From Blastocatellia bacterium (GTDB taxonomy: Bacteria > Acidobacteriota > Blastocatellia > Chloracidobacteriales > JADJPF01), in NCBI GenBank assembly GCA_016713405.1, contig JADJPF010000013.1, forward strand, positions 66,855 through 130,854: a stretch of DNA of 64,000 nt, in the 5' to 3' direction. How positions within the stretch are numbered: position 1 is the first letter of the stretch; the number at the start of each line of letters is the position of its first letter. The position numbers and the translations under genes were made by a program. Positions 17,096 to 27,891 of the stretch are shown one piece after another. The notes beneath the pieces were generated by a model. That model was not told the origin of the DNA and made no database searches. It saw nothing but the letters and a program-made list of their open reading frames with translations.

Positions 17096-17713
17096 TTACA
17101 AATTTTTATCTAAGTATTCTTTAGCTGCGTAAATTCCAATAATGGTTTTAGCATCGCAGATTTCTCCCTTAGCAATCATATTAAGAGCTTCATTAATGGG
17201 AAAAAACTTAACTTTAGTTACTACTTCGCCAATGTCGGCTATAGCTTTTTTAGGGCTAAGGTCAAAGGCTAGAAATAAATAAACCAGTCCGTCAGATGTG
17301 CCGGGCATAACATAAAAACGTTTTACTAGCTCAAATCTTGTCGCGCTATAACCTGCTTCTTCGTTTAATTCGCGTTCTGCGGCAAGCCTTGGCAGTTCTT
17401 TAGCAATAACTTGTTTATCTTTTAGTTCTCCCTGTAAAGTACCTGTAGGAATTTCCCACATTTCAGTTTTTGCTGTATAGCGAAATTGTTCTATTAAAAG
17501 AACTTCCCGTTGTTCATTAATTGCCATTACTGCTGCTACTCCAGGATGGCGAAGTATTGAACGGGAAAAAGTTGTATTTGTTTGCTGGTCGCAGATTTGT
17601 TCTTTAGTTATAAGCCAACGTAGTTCATCTGCACGAGTTTCTTGGTAAATAATTTCTGTGTTTATCCACTTAAAGCGATTATCCATAAATTTTTTATCTA
17701 TAGCCCATTGCAC
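17096..17713 (-). CDS. NUDIX hydrolase (ADP-ribose pyrophosphatase-like)
   Basis: A protein of up to 205 residues of the NUDIX superfamily that cleaves nucleoside diphosphates linked to another moiety. The NUDIX box is visible from the Gly in TLQGELKD to AAERELNEEAGY, with the REL-xx-EE-x-G core complete. The overall pattern, with VLLIEQFRYTAKTEMWEIPTG before the box and FYVMPGTSDGLVYLFLA after it, is that of ADP-ribose pyrophosphatases. The start is uncertain: a GTG at 17713 overlaps the upstream gene by 20 nt, and an ATG lies at 17686. It is translationally coupled to the metallo-beta-lactamase gene. Confidence 0.88.
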   Translation of the reverse strand: MQWAIDKKFMDNRFKWINTEIIYQETRADELRWLITKEQICDQQTNTTFSRSILRHPGVAAVMAINEQREVLLIEQFRYTAKTEMWEIPTGTLQGELKDKQVIAKELPRLAAERELNEEAGYSATRFELVKRFYVMPGTSDGLVYLFLAFDLSPKKAIADIGEVVTKVKFFPINEALNMIAKGEICDAKTIIGIYAAKEYLDKNL

Positions 17714-18377
17714 CTAAAAAGTCTTCTAGTCGTTGAAAACGCAGGTAAGGGTTATGTTTTTTTTCTTTTCCCATTGTAGAAGTTTTGCCGCCATAATTAT
17801 GACCAGGCAAAAGTAAAGTATCATCGGGTAGTTTTTGTAGTTTAGTAGTCAAACTATAATACATTTCTTCTGGATCACTGCCAGGTAAATCTACTCGCCC
17901 ACAACCATTAATAAATAACGTATCTCCAGAAATTAGCCGGTTTTCTACTAAAAAACACTGTGACCCAGGCGTATGACCAGGAGTATGTAAAAATTGTACG
18001 TCAATATTACCTAGTGAAGTTTTATCGCCGCCGGAAATTTGTACCATATCCGAGTCTGATAAGCCTAAAAGATTTTTTAGAAAAGGTGCTTCTGACTTTT
18101 GGACATAGATTTTTACAGGGTGTTTTTCTAGCAGTTCACTTAATCCTTCAATAGGAAAACCAAGCATATCTCCACCAATATGATCTGGATGAAAATGTGT
18201 AACAAATGCTTTAGTAATTTTCATATCATCAGCTTGGGCAGCTTTTAGAATTGCGTCAATATCCCAAGCTGCATCAACAACAGCAGCTTCACGGCTTTCT
18301 TTATCGCCAATTAGATAGACAAAGTTTTGCATCGGGCCTATTTCTAGCTGTTTTAGATAAATAGTATCTTCGTTCAC
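17694..18377 (-). CDS. Metallo-beta-lactamase fold hydrolase (glyoxalase II-like)
   Basis: A 227-residue MBL-fold enzyme. The zinc motif THFHPDHIGG (HxHxDH) is near residue 60, the next ligand is in HTPGHTPGSQCF, the bridging Asp is in LISGDTLFINGCGRVDLPG, and the last His is in LLPGHNYGG. The GCGRVDLPG segment and length resemble the glyoxalase II / persulfide dioxygenase-like branch, which hydrolyses thioesters or handles persulfides. No rhodanese is fused. It overlaps the NUDIX gene downstream, so both are probably made from one mRNA starting near 18.4 kb. Confidence 0.85.
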   Translation of the reverse strand: MNEDTIYLKQLEIGPMQNFVYLIGDKESREAAVVDAAWDIDAILKAAQADDMKITKAFVTHFHPDHIGGDMLGFPIEGLSELLEKHPVKIYVQKSEAPFLKNLLGLSDSDMVQISGGDKTSLGNIDVQFLHTPGHTPGSQCFLVENRLISGDTLFINGCGRVDLPGSDPEEMYYSLTTKLQKLPDDTLLLPGHNYGGKTSTMGKEKKHNPYLRFQRLEDFLGAMGYR

Positions 18378-18629
18378 TTTTACCTCGTTAGATTTTGTAA
18401 AAATTAAGTTGCTAATGGTCTAAAAAAGTAAGTGTAGGGGAAAAAAACTCTATTAGCAACTAAGCTTTGAGTTAAGCAAACTAATTGTATTTAGAATAGT
18501 TTAGCAACTATTTTTTTACCTTTATTGGCAAAACTTAGTATTTTTGAGAAAGGCTTGTTACAAAATATTTCATTGCTTTGCTAAAATCTTAAATCAATTT
18601 AGCCTTATAAATTTACTTGAGGAATTAAA

Positions 18630-19688
18630 ATGCGTAAATACTTAGCTATTTTACTATTAGGAATAATATTAGTTTTAGGAGCTTGTAAAGATAGTAAGCC
18701 TACAGGGGCTTGGGTAGCCGTTGACACAGGAACAATAAACACATTTTTTGAGCTAAATTTTGTTAATGGGCAAACTGCCTGGATAACAGGTTGGTTTGAG
18801 CAAGGCCCAAAAGAAACAGAAGGTTGGCAAATACTGCAAACATATGATGGTGGAAAAACTTGGACACCAATGACCAATCAAACAGAGCAAAAAATTAAGT
18901 ATGTATATTTTGTTAATGAAAAATCTGGTTGGGCAATAAATTTGACTCAAGATATTCTTGCAACTAATGATGGTGGCACAACCTGGGAGCTAATTAGACC
19001 AGCAGGTAAGGTTAAAATCAAATATAACTATAATAACCCTGGAGCCGCTACAGAAATGCCAGACCCTATAAACAAGCTTAAATTCTTAAATGAAAAAGTA
19101 GGCTGGGCCTGGGGCGGTGGTAAAAAAGATAGTGCTGTAGAGCAAGAAGGCGTTTTTATTCGCACGGTTGATGGTGGAAAAAACTGGCAGAAAATCGAAT
19201 ATCCTTTTGAGGGCGAAGTTAAGGCTATGTTTTTTCTAAATGAAAAAATAGGTTGGGCATCAAACAATAAATCTGGCTTATTTAAAACTGATGATGGTGG
19301 GCAAACTTGGATAAAACAAGCTGATGATGTAACAAGACCTTTTATTAATGGAATTGCTTTTGCCAATGAAAAAGTTGGTAGCATTGTTGGTGATAGCTAT
19401 ATTGGTGTGACTGATAATGGGGGACAAACTTGGAAAAAAGTAAAACTTCAAGGTCTTTATCTTAATGATGTTTATTGGGTAAATGAAAAAGTTGCTTGGG
19501 CAGTAGGTGATAAAGGTAAAGTAATGTACACGGAAAACAGCGGTCAAAAATGGGAAGCTGTTGCTTCAGATTTACTTGAACCAGAATATGCAAATATTAC
19601 TAAAATAAGATTTTTTGATGCTAATTCAGGTTGGGCCTATGGAAATAATGGGTTATTGCTTCACTATGAAGTAAAAACTAGTAAGTAA
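18630..19688 (+). CDS. YCF48/Hcf136-like beta-propeller lipoprotein
   Basis: A 352-residue lipoprotein. The signal peptide ends in a lipobox (VLGAC, Cys at about residue 19). The mature part is built of about six BNR-like repeats, each with a D/N-GG-x-W core (NDGGTTWE, DGGKNW, DGGQTW, NGGQTW, NSGQKW) alternating with ANEKVGWA-type strands. The fold is a YCF48-type seven-bladed propeller. In plants and cyanobacteria that fold assists photosystem II assembly. In non-phototrophs such proteins are of unknown function and are often envelope-bound. The Shine-Dalgarno is TTGAGGAAT. It is transcribed alone. Confidence 0.82.
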   Translation: MRKYLAILLLGIILVLGACKDSKPTGAWVAVDTGTINTFFELNFVNGQTAWITGWFEQGPKETEGWQILQTYDGGKTWTPMTNQTEQKIKYVYFVNEKSGWAINLTQDILATNDGGTTWELIRPAGKVKIKYNYNNPGAATEMPDPINKLKFLNEKVGWAWGGGKKDSAVEQEGVFIRTVDGGKNWQKIEYPFEGEVKAMFFLNEKIGWASNNKSGLFKTDDGGQTWIKQADDVTRPFINGIAFANEKVGSIVGDSYIGVTDNGGQTWKKVKLQGLYLNDVYWVNEKVAWAVGDKGKVMYTENSGQKWEAVASDLLEPEYANITKIRFFDANSGWAYGNNGLLLHYEVKTSK

Positions 19689-19736
19689 ATAATTTGGTTA
19701 ACCTAAATTAATATTTAAAAGATCACAAATTTTATT

Positions 19737-20518
19737 ATGCAAAAACTAAGAAAATAGTCTTGGTGGCTATAGTTTTATCAATATTAAGTATTATTTATTT
19801 ATTAATTTGGGATTTTATTCAGCGGTCAAATACTGATAGGTTGCCTAAAATCATGCTTTGGGCTTGGGAACGCTCAGAGAATTTAATGTTTATTGATAGT
19901 AAATCTACAGGAGTAGCTTTTTTGGCAAAGACTATTTTGTTAAAAGAAGATAAAGTAGATATTCGTCCTCGTCTACAACCTCTAGCAGTTGCTCCAAATA
20001 CAGTTTTAGTTGCTGTAGTAAGAATAGAAACAAGCTTACAACAACCTCCAGAATTATCAGAAGAACAATTAAGACAAACTATAAAAGCAATAAAATCTGT
20101 TACTAAGCTAAATATTATAGGCCTACAAATAGATTTTGATGCTAAATTGTCAGAAAGAAAATTTTACAAAGAATTGCTAGAAAAATTACGCAGGGAATTA
20201 CCCAAAAATTACTTACTTTCTATAACAGCTTTAGCTTCTTGGGCAATGTATGATAATTGGATAGCAGATTTGCCAGTTGATGAAGTTGTCCCTATGCTAT
20301 TTAGTTTAGGCGTTGAAAAACAACAACTTTTAAGCTATCTAGCAGCTAAAAAAGATTTTAGGACAAAAAATACTCAAACTAGCATTGGCATTTCAACAGG
20401 GGAAGATTTACCTTGGCTACCAGCAAAAAGAAGAATTTATATTTTTGCAAATCAATCTTGGTCAAAAGAATTATTAGAAGATGTTTTACAAAAGGTGGAA
20501 AAATGGCAAACAAAATAA
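19737..20518 (+). CDS. DUF3142 domain protein, N-terminal frameshift
   Basis: The main frame runs from TTG 19760 or GTG 19763 to 20518, about 250 residues. If one A is added to the A4 run at 19751-19754, the frame extends back to ATG 19737. That gives MQKLRKIVLVAIVLS, a natural N-terminus for a signal anchor. The body has LWAWERSENLMFID and NIIGLQIDFDAKLSERKFYKELL, which are features of DUF3142, a TIM-barrel-like family of unknown function resembling glycoside hydrolases. It is probably anchored facing the periplasm. The last 16 bp overlap the next gene, which it probably precedes in an operon. Confidence 0.65.
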
Positions 20519-22912
20519 CTCAAAGAAGGATAATTTTATTAATAACTTTAATAGTAACAATATTTTACTTTAGCCCAACTTTGTTTAGTTGCGGGCCATA
20601 TTTTAGAAACGCCATATTTAGTTATTCAGCGCATCCCGACTTACCTTTAGATGGTTTTGCTCGCGGAGAAATAGGTATATTAAAACCAGAATATGCTCGT
20701 TCTTATTTAGTTGTTGCTTATCGTTACTTAAATAATGAAAAGCTTAGTCCAAAAGAGCAAGAAGCCGCTTTAAGCTTATGGTACAAGCGTTTAGGCCCTA
20801 CTGTACTTAGTCCAGAAAGCAAAAAACAACTTGGGTTTGATAGTAATCCAAATATTGATAGCGAAGATAGCCAGCCTACAGACGATGTAGGTTTAACTAA
20901 TTGGTTGATGGCTAGAAAGTTAGTCTTACCTTCAGAAGAAGACAAATATTTAGGGGTAAACAAAGATATTTCTACAGACAATTATTTTATTGGTTATGTA
21001 AATTGTTATGACGATGCGTTTAACACAGCAGCCAACACCTTAAAAGAAAAAGTAAAAAACCTTGGTGCAACAAATCCAGAAGTAAAAGAATGGCTAGCCG
21101 CGCAAGACCAGGTTTTTACTAACTGTTCTGAAACTACGCCAATGATTCCTACACCAGCGAAGGCAAATAGCAGCCCACAAGCTAAAGCTGATCGTGCTTA
21201 TCAAATAGCAGCAGCAAAGTTTTATAGTGGTCAGTTTGATGAAGCAGCAAATTTATTTCGTGCAATTAGCCAAGATAAAACTTCTTCTTGGCAAAAAGTA
21301 GCACCTCTTTTAGTTGCTAGATGCCAAGTTCGTAAAGCTATGCTGAGTTTGCCAGTAGATAAAAGCACACCTTTACAAGGCTATTTTGACCGTAGTGTTT
21401 TGCTTCAAGCTCAAAAGAATTAAAGGAAGTGTTAAAAACTGCTGAATTAAAAGATTATCATTCTTCAGCAAATAGATTATTAAGATATGCTGATTTTCGT
21501 TTAGAGCCAGGCAAGAAATTAACAGAGTTTGCTAATCAGCTAACTAAAGCAAATGCTCAAGAATTTGGACAAGATTTAGATGATTATACTAACTTGTTAG
21601 ATAAATTAGCCGATGATCCTTATGCTTTTGAACTTCCTAAAAGCAAAATTGTCAATAAATTACCAGAAGTTTTAGGTAAACAAGATTTAACCGATTGGCT
21701 ACTTAATTTTCAGTTAAATGATGAAAAGGCTTTAAACTACGCCTTAGAAAAATGGTCTGAAAAGAAAGCCTTGCCTTGGCTAGTTTCAATTATAACTAAA
21801 ATAGATGGCAAGCATCAAAAAGTGTCTCAAATACTAGATGCAGCACAAAAAGTAGATGCTAATTCTCCAGCTTTTGCTTCTGTAGCTTTTCATAAAGTCC
21901 GACTTTTAATTGAGATGGAAAAAAGAGCAGAAGCTAGCACAGAGTTAGATAAAGTTTTAACTAAAGATTGGCCGACTTCTACTAAAAATAGTTTCTATTC
22001 TCAAAAATGCTACTTGCTAATAATTTAGAAGAATTTCTTAAATATTCTCAAAGAACTGCTGCTGGGCAAGGTTATTTTTATGATGATAGAGAAATTCCAG
22101 AAGATGAAGAAAGCGTTGATGAAAATGGAAAACCTTTACCTAAAAAAGATAATGTAGTTTTGTTTGATGAAGATTCAACAAAGATAATAAATAAGCGTTT
22201 TTCTTTGGCAATGATGAATCAAGCAGCCTCAAACAAATCTTTGGCTAAAAATCTGCGTAATCGCTTAGTTGTTGCTACTTGGGTAAGAGCATTGTTACTA
22301 GATAATGAGGAAATTGGTAGAAATGCAGCTAATGAACTAATAAAAATCTACCCAGAAATGAAAGAAGACTTAAACTCATATCTTAAAGCAATTAGTCCAG
22401 CAGCAAGAAAATTTGCTGGTCTTTTTGCTGTGCTTAAATATCCTGCTTTGCGTCCAGTTGTTGATGCTAATGTAGAGAGAGAAACTAATTTTAGTGAAAT
22501 AGATAGTTTTCGTGACAATTGGTGGTGTTCTTTTGATCCTCAAGAAGCGGCTGACTCGGTTTATTCTCGTGTATTACGTGATGTAGAAGGCAATATTAAA
22601 GAAGAAAAAATACTATTACCAAATTTTCTTGATAAAACTTTGCTTACTCAAGCTGAAACAGAATATAAAAAACTAGCAACTTTAGGAACAGCACCAAACT
22701 ATTTATGTAATGAAGTAATTAATTGGGCTAAAGCTAACCTTTCTGACCCAAGAGTTCCGCAAGCTTTACACTTAGCTGTTAGGTCAACTCGCTATGGATG
22801 TATAGATAAAAAGACTTTAGCTGCTTCTAAATCAGCTTTTCAAGTCTTAAAGAAGAATTTTCCTAATAGCGAATGGTCAAAGAAAACACCGTATTTTTTT
22901 GGCGAGCAGTAA
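20503..22912 (+). CDS. Large exported protein of unknown function (about 800 residues), two frameshifts
   Basis: Three consecutive frames (to 21423, 21429-22028, 22007-22912) join into one protein of about 803 residues. The join needs one A added to A4 at 21413-21416 and one A added to A5 at 22003-22007. The starting ATG 20503 has AAAGGTGG upstream. The N-terminus is a signal sequence followed by TLFSCGPYF, so the Cys may be lipidated. The rest is helical with TPR/SEL1-like stretches (AYQIAAAKFYSGQFDEAANLF) and a WW-CSF segment near the end. I recognise no catalytic motif. It overlaps the DUF3142 gene, which suggests a joint envelope function. Confidence 0.6.
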
Positions 22913-23112
22913 GAAAAAGTTGCATCAAATTTTCTGAGTTTTTGAAAAGTTAGTTTTTCGCTACATCTGTTCCTAATCTCGGGCCTGCTAGCATATAATT
23001 TCGTGCATTGTCCGTTGTTTTTGGGAGAAAACAGGCAATTTTAGCTGTTAGTAGCTAAAAACAAAAACTTATTTTGCCCTATAAAAATTAGTTCACAATG
23101 GAGTAAAAATTT

Positions 23113-25725
23113 ATGTATTTTGATGAATTTAAGCATCAGCTTCCAGATATAGATCCACAAGAAACCAAAGAATGGTTAGACGCTCTAGAACAAGTAGTTT
23201 TAGCCGAAGGTGTTGATCGTGCGCGGTTTTTGATGCGCAAATTGATGAAAAAATCCCGCTTAATGCAGGTTGGATTACCACCTCTGGTACAAACACCATA
23301 TATCAATACTATTTCTCCTGAGCAAGAAACTCCGTTTCCTGGAGATGAAAAAATGGAATTGCGCATTCGTCGAATGATTCGATGGAATGCTGCGGTTATG
23401 GTATTAAGAGCTAACAAAAATTTTCCTGGCATTGGAGGCCATCTTTCCACTTATGCTTCATCTGCTAGCTTATATGAAGTTGGTTTTAACCATTTCTTTA
23501 AAGGTAAAGATAATGGGGAAAGCGGCGACCAAGTTTTTTATCAAGGCCATGCAGCACCAGGAATTTATGCCCGTGCATTTTTAGAAGGACGTTTAACAGA
23601 TGCACATTTGCAAAATTTTCGACGTGAAGTTGGAGGCGCAGGACTTTGTTCCTATCCACATCCTAGATTAATGCCAGAATTTTGGGAATTCCCTACAGTA
23701 TCAATGGGACTTGGCCCAATTAATGCAATTTATCAAGCTCGCTTTAACCGATATTTGCAAGCTCGTGGTATTAAAGATACTTCTAATTCAAAGGTTTGGG
23801 CATTTCTTGGAGATGGTGAAACGGACGAACCAGAAGCACTTGGAGCTTTGTCTGTTGCTAATCGTGAGGGATTAGACAATTTAGTTTTTGTTGTAAATTG
23901 TAATTTACAACGCTTAGATGGCCTAGTACGTGGTAATGGGAAAATTATACAAGAACTTGAAGCCGTTTTTCGTGGTGCTGGTTGGAATGTTATTAAAGTT
24001 GTTTGGGGGCGGGAATGGGATGATTTACTTGCTCAAGACGTAGATGGGCTACTGTTAAATCAAATGAATGAAACTTTAGATGGACAATTCCAAAAATATT
24101 CTGTTGAACCAGGTTCTTATGTTCGAGAGCATTTCTTTGGAGTAGACCCTAGATTACTAAAACTAGTTGAGCATCTAAGCGATGATGAATTATTAAAACT
24201 ACGTCGTGGAGGTCATGACTACCGCAAGCTTTATGCTGCTTATCATGCAGCAGCTAATCATAAGGGCGGGCCAACTGTAATACTTGCTAAAACTGTTAAG
24301 GGTTGGACATTAGGAGAAAGTGCTGAAGCACGTAATACTACCCATCAGACTAAAAAACTTAGCGAAACAGATTTACGCAAATTCCGAGATCGTTTAGAGC
24401 TACCAATTCCTGATAGCGAACTAAAAGACCTACCACCTTTTTATCATCCTGGAATGCAAAGCGAAGAAATCCAATATTTACTTGAACGCCGCCGTCAACT
24501 TAATGGGTCTATACCAAAAAGAGTTGTAAGAGCTAAACCTGTTAGTTTACCCAAAGCGGATATATATCAAGAATTTTATCAAGAAGTTAAACAAGAAGTT
24601 TCTACAACTACAGCTTTTGTAAGAGTATTACGTAAGCTTTTAGATGATCCAGAAATTGGAGATAGAATTGTACCAATTATTCCAGATGAGGCTCGTACTT
24701 TTGGTATGGATTTTCTATTTAAGAAAATAGGAATTTATGCGGCACTTGGACAACGTTATGATCCTGTAGATTCAGCATTATTACTTAGCTATAATGAAAA
24801 GAAAGATGGTCAATTACTTGAGGAAGGAATTACTGAAGCTGGATCAGTCGCTTCATTTACTGCTGCTGGAACTGCTTATGCAACGCATGGCGAAAGCATG
24901 ATTCCTTTCTATATGTTTTACTCAATGTTTGGTTTTCAACGTACTGGTGATGGAATTTGGGCTTTTGCTGATATGCGTGGGCGTGGGTTTTTAATTGGTG
25001 GCACGGCTGGACGTACTACTTTGATGGGTGAAGGCTTGCAACACGATGATGGACATAGCCATATTTTAGCTTCTGTTGTTCCTAGCATTCTGACTTATGA
25101 CCCAGCATTTCATTATGAAATGGCGGTGATTGTTAAAGATGGACTAAGAAGAATGTATCAAAACCAAGAAGATATTTTCTACTATATCACTGCTTATAAT
25201 GAAAACTACGCAATGCCCGCAATGCCTGAAGGGGTAGAAGAAGACATAATCAAAGGTATTTATTTATTTAGAAAAGGTGATAGCAAGAAGAAAAATAGAG
25301 TTCAACTTTTTGGTAGCGGTACAATTCTAAGAGAAGCTATAAAGGCTGCTGATATTTTAGCTCAAGAACATGATGTTGCTGCTGATGTTTGGAGTGTTAC
25401 TAGTTACCTAGAACTGCGCCGAGAGGCTTTAGCTACTGAAACTTGGAATGAAGAAAATAATGATGATCGTAAACCCTATATTACTCAGCTTTTAGAAGTA
25501 ACCACCGGCCCAGTAATTGCTGCAACTGATTATATGAAAGCTCTACCAGATATGATTGCTCGTTGGGTGCCTAATAAATTCCGTAGCCTTGGAACAGATG
25601 GTTTTGGGTTAAGTGATACTAGGGAATCCCTAAGAGAGCATTTTCACGTAGATGCTAACTCAATTGTTAAAGCAGCCTTGTCTATGTTAAAGCGTAAGTC
25701 TGGCCGACAAGCTGCAAAAGGCTAG
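23113..25725 (+). CDS. aceE: Pyruvate dehydrogenase E1 component, homodimeric type
   Basis: An 870-residue thiamine-diphosphate enzyme that decarboxylates pyruvate and passes the acetyl group to E2 lipoyl domains. The TPP motif GDGETDEPEA-x(n)-NCNLQ is present (about residues 236-268). The N-terminal GGHLSTYASSASLYEVGFNH and C-terminal GGTAGRTTLMGEGLQHDDGHS segments are diagnostic of homodimeric AceE (E. coli 887 residues) rather than the alpha2beta2 PdhA/B type. The Shine-Dalgarno AATGGAG is 8 nt from the ATG. The E2 and E3 genes are not adjacent. A hairpin terminator follows, so it is monocistronic. Confidence 0.97.
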   Translation: MYFDEFKHQLPDIDPQETKEWLDALEQVVLAEGVDRARFLMRKLMKKSRLMQVGLPPLVQTPYINTISPEQETPFPGDEKMELRIRRMIRWNAAVMVLRANKNFPGIGGHLSTYASSASLYEVGFNHFFKGKDNGESGDQVFYQGHAAPGIYARAFLEGRLTDAHLQNFRREVGGAGLCSYPHPRLMPEFWEFPTVSMGLGPINAIYQARFNRYLQARGIKDTSNSKVWAFLGDGETDEPEALGALSVANREGLDNLVFVVNCNLQRLDGLVRGNGKIIQELEAVFRGAGWNVIKVVWGREWDDLLAQDVDGLLLNQMNETLDGQFQKYSVEPGSYVREHFFGVDPRLLKLVEHLSDDELLKLRRGGHDYRKLYAAYHAAANHKGGPTVILAKTVKGWTLGESAEARNTTHQTKKLSETDLRKFRDRLELPIPDSELKDLPPFYHPGMQSEEIQYLLERRRQLNGSIPKRVVRAKPVSLPKADIYQEFYQEVKQEVSTTTAFVRVLRKLLDDPEIGDRIVPIIPDEARTFGMDFLFKKIGIYAALGQRYDPVDSALLLSYNEKKDGQLLEEGITEAGSVASFTAAGTAYATHGESMIPFYMFYSMFGFQRTGDGIWAFADMRGRGFLIGGTAGRTTLMGEGLQHDDGHSHILASVVPSILTYDPAFHYEMAVIVKDGLRRMYQNQEDIFYYITAYNENYAMPAMPEGVEEDIIKGIYLFRKGDSKKKNRVQLFGSGTILREAIKAADILAQEHDVAADVWSVTSYLELRREALATETWNEENNDDRKPYITQLLEVTTGPVIAATDYMKALPDMIARWVPNKFRSLGTDGFGLSDTRESLREHFHVDANSIVKAALSMLKRKSGRQAAKG

Positions 25726-25761
25726 CAAAAATATTTAAGGAAATAGTAAGTAATGTATTTA

Positions 25762-25790
25762 CCTAGGGCAAATATGCCCTAGGAATTTTA
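25762..25790 (+). terminator. Terminator after aceE
   Basis: CCTAGGGCA (25762-25770) and TGCCCTAGG (25775-25783) make a perfect 9-bp stem with a 4-nt loop, followed by AATTTTAGTTTT. It lies 37 nt beyond the aceE stop. Confidence 0.7.
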
Positions 25791-25812
25791 GTTTTAGAGA
25801 TAGGAGAAAAGT

Positions 25813-27403
25813 ATGAATTCTTTAGACCTTTGGAATCGCTACCAGCAATATTTATGTGTATGTCCACCTGTGGGCATCACTGTAGATATTAGTAGAATGA
25901 AGTTTTCAGACGCTTTTTTTTGCTGATATGTCAGATAAAATGCAATCAGCTTTTGAACAAATGGACAGCTTAGAAAAAGGTAGTATTGCTAATCCTGATG
26001 AAGAACGCATGGTTGGTCATTATTGGCTACGAGATGCTCAACTTGCGCCAACAGAAGATTTACGTGCAGAAATAACAAACACTATTAATGCAATGAAAGA
26101 TTTTGCTTCTCGTGTTCATAACGGCGATATAAAAACAGAAAAAGGTGACTTATTTAAGAATATTTTAGTAATTGGTATTGGTGGTTCTGCTTTAGGCCCA
26201 CAATTTGTTGCTAATGCCTTAACTACTAGGTCAGATAAAATGCGAGTATTTTTCTTTGATAACACTGATCCAGATGGTATGGACAAAGTATTAGCTAATA
26301 TTGGAAGTGGTTTAGGCCAAACAATAACAATAGTTATTTCTAAATCTGGTGGCACAAAAGAAACTCGCAATGGGATGTTAGAAGCTAGAGAAGCTTATAG
26401 CAAAGCAGGGTTAAACTTTTCTAAACATGCTGTAGCAGTAACACAAACGGGAAGCGAACTTTACAAAGTTGCTACAGGTGATGGATGGATTACTACTTTT
26501 CCAATGTGGGATTGGGTTGGAGGTCGTACATCTGAGCTTTCTGCTGTAGGGTTACTGCCAGCCGTACTTCAGGGATTTGATATTGAAAGTATGTTGACGG
26601 GTGCGCGTGAAGTTGATGCAGTAACTAGAGTTAAGGACGTTTATAAAAATCCTTCTGCACTTTTAGCTTTAATGTGGTATCACGCTGGCAACGGTCGTGG
26701 ACAAAAAGATATGGTTATTTTGCCTTATAAAGATCGCTTAGAGTTATTTAGTCGTTACCTACAACAACTTGTAATGGAATCTTTAGGTAAGCAAAATGAT
26801 TTGGCTGGAAATGTTGTTAATCAAGGAATTGCAGTTTATGGTAACAAAGGTTCTACAGATCAACATGCTTATGTTCAACAGCTAAGAGAAGGTGTAAATA
26901 ACTTTTTTGTTACTTTCCTAGAAGTCTTAAAAGATCGTGATGGTGAGTCAATAGAAGTTGAAACAGGCGTAACTTCTGGAGATTACTTAAGCGGGTTTTT
27001 ACAAGGAACAAGACGTGCTTTATTTGAAAACGACCGTGAATCTATAACAATTACAGTTGAAACAGTAAATGCTAAAACTATTGGAAAACTACTAGCTTTA
27101 TATGAAAGAGCCGTAGGATTTTATGGGTTTTTAGTTGGAATTAATGCTTATCATCAACCAGGTGTTGAAGCAGGTAAAAAGGCAGCAGGGACAGTTATCT
27201 CTTTACAACTTAAAGCTTTATCATACTTAAGTGAAAATAAAGGAACAGCTTTTACTTTAGATGAAATTGTAAGTGCTATTGGAGCTAGTGAAGATATAGA
27301 GACAGTTTATAAGGTTTTAGAGCATGTTTCAGCTAATAATGATCACAAAGTAGGGCGCAAAGCAGGGGATACACCCTTTAGTGCTAAGTATTTTGCTAAC
27401 TAA
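25813..27403 (+). CDS. pgi: Glucose-6-phosphate isomerase, one apparent frameshift near the start
   Basis: About 529 residues of phosphoglucose isomerase, which interconverts glucose-6-phosphate and fructose-6-phosphate. Conserved blocks include VIGIGGSALGPQF, VISKSGGTKETRN, WDWVGGRTSELSAVGLLP and the catalytic Glu/His region GSTDQHAYVQQL. The true start is ATG 25813 with AGGAGAAAAGT upstream. The first 35 codons then hit a T8 run (25914-25921), and removing one T joins them to the main frame (SDAFFADMSDKMQ). A shorter start at 25928 would lose conserved N-terminal residues and has no Shine-Dalgarno. The break is probably a sequencing error in a core glycolytic gene. Confidence 0.9.
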
Positions 27404-27446
27404 AAGTTACTAGATTTGGTACTAAACATAAGATAAACAAAAACTG

Positions 27447-27478
27447 ATGGCGGGGTAGTTCCCCGCCATTAATTTTTA
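27447..27478. terminator. Bidirectional terminator between pgi and the small exported protein
   Basis: ATGGCGGGG (27447-27455) and CCCCGCCAT (27461-27469) form a perfect 9-bp stem with a 5-nt loop, followed by TAATTTTTAT. It lies between convergent genes. Confidence 0.75.
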
Positions 27479-27480
27479 TA

Positions 27481-27891
27481 CTAATTTCTTGCACCAGAAA
27501 CAGGAAGTGTTGTGATAGCAAAACCACCTGGGCTAGAAGGATCTGCTGTGCTTGTAACAACAATAGCAGTAGCTGTTACGGCTGTGTCAGTTTTAGTGCC
27601 ACGAATAACAAATGTTAAGTCAGAACCATCTGGGGCTAAACCAGGAGCTTCCAAAGCTACGCTGATGTTAGCACCTCTTTCGCGGTAAGCTATAGCTAAT
27701 GCACCTGTAGGAACAGATGCTGTACCTTTGCCTTTATTAGCAAATTTAAATGGTATTGGTAAAGCACCCATTGGGCTTTGAATAGTAAAAGTCCAATTTC
27801 CTTTTAAGGATTTTTGAGCATAAGAAGGCATAACGCTAAATGCCATTACAAATAGAGCTAAACAAAACGTACGGAAAAAAATCTTTTTCAT
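27481..27891 (-). CDS. Small exported protein of unknown function
   Basis: A 136-residue protein with a clear Sec signal peptide (MKKIFFRTFCLALFVMAF, cleavage after SYA-Q at about residue 25). The mature part is about 110 residues of beta-rich sequence beginning with LKGNWTFTIQSPMGALPIPF, resembling small lipocalin-like or DUF-type secreted domains that start with a GxW motif. There are no cysteines in the mature part. It is probably periplasmic. A Shine-Dalgarno AGGAGAAT precedes the ATG. The upstream region at 27.9-28.2 kb is shared with the divergent kinase gene. Confidence 0.6.
   Translation of the reverse strand: MKKIFFRTFCLALFVMAFSVMPSYAQKSLKGNWTFTIQSPMGALPIPFKFANKGKGTASVPTGALAIAYRERGANISVALEAPGLAPDGSDLTFVIRGTKTDTAVTATAIVVTSTADPSSPGGFAITTLPVSGARN

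Noticed and set aside
19028..19547. Minus-strand frames opposite the YCF48-like propeller gene
   Set aside because: They arise from the repeated codon pattern of the propeller on the other strand. They have no start signals or domain sense.
22994..22999. TATAAT upstream of aceE
   Set aside because: A perfect -10 hexamer but no acceptable -35 at 16-18 bp, in an AT-rich genome where TATAAT is expected by chance.
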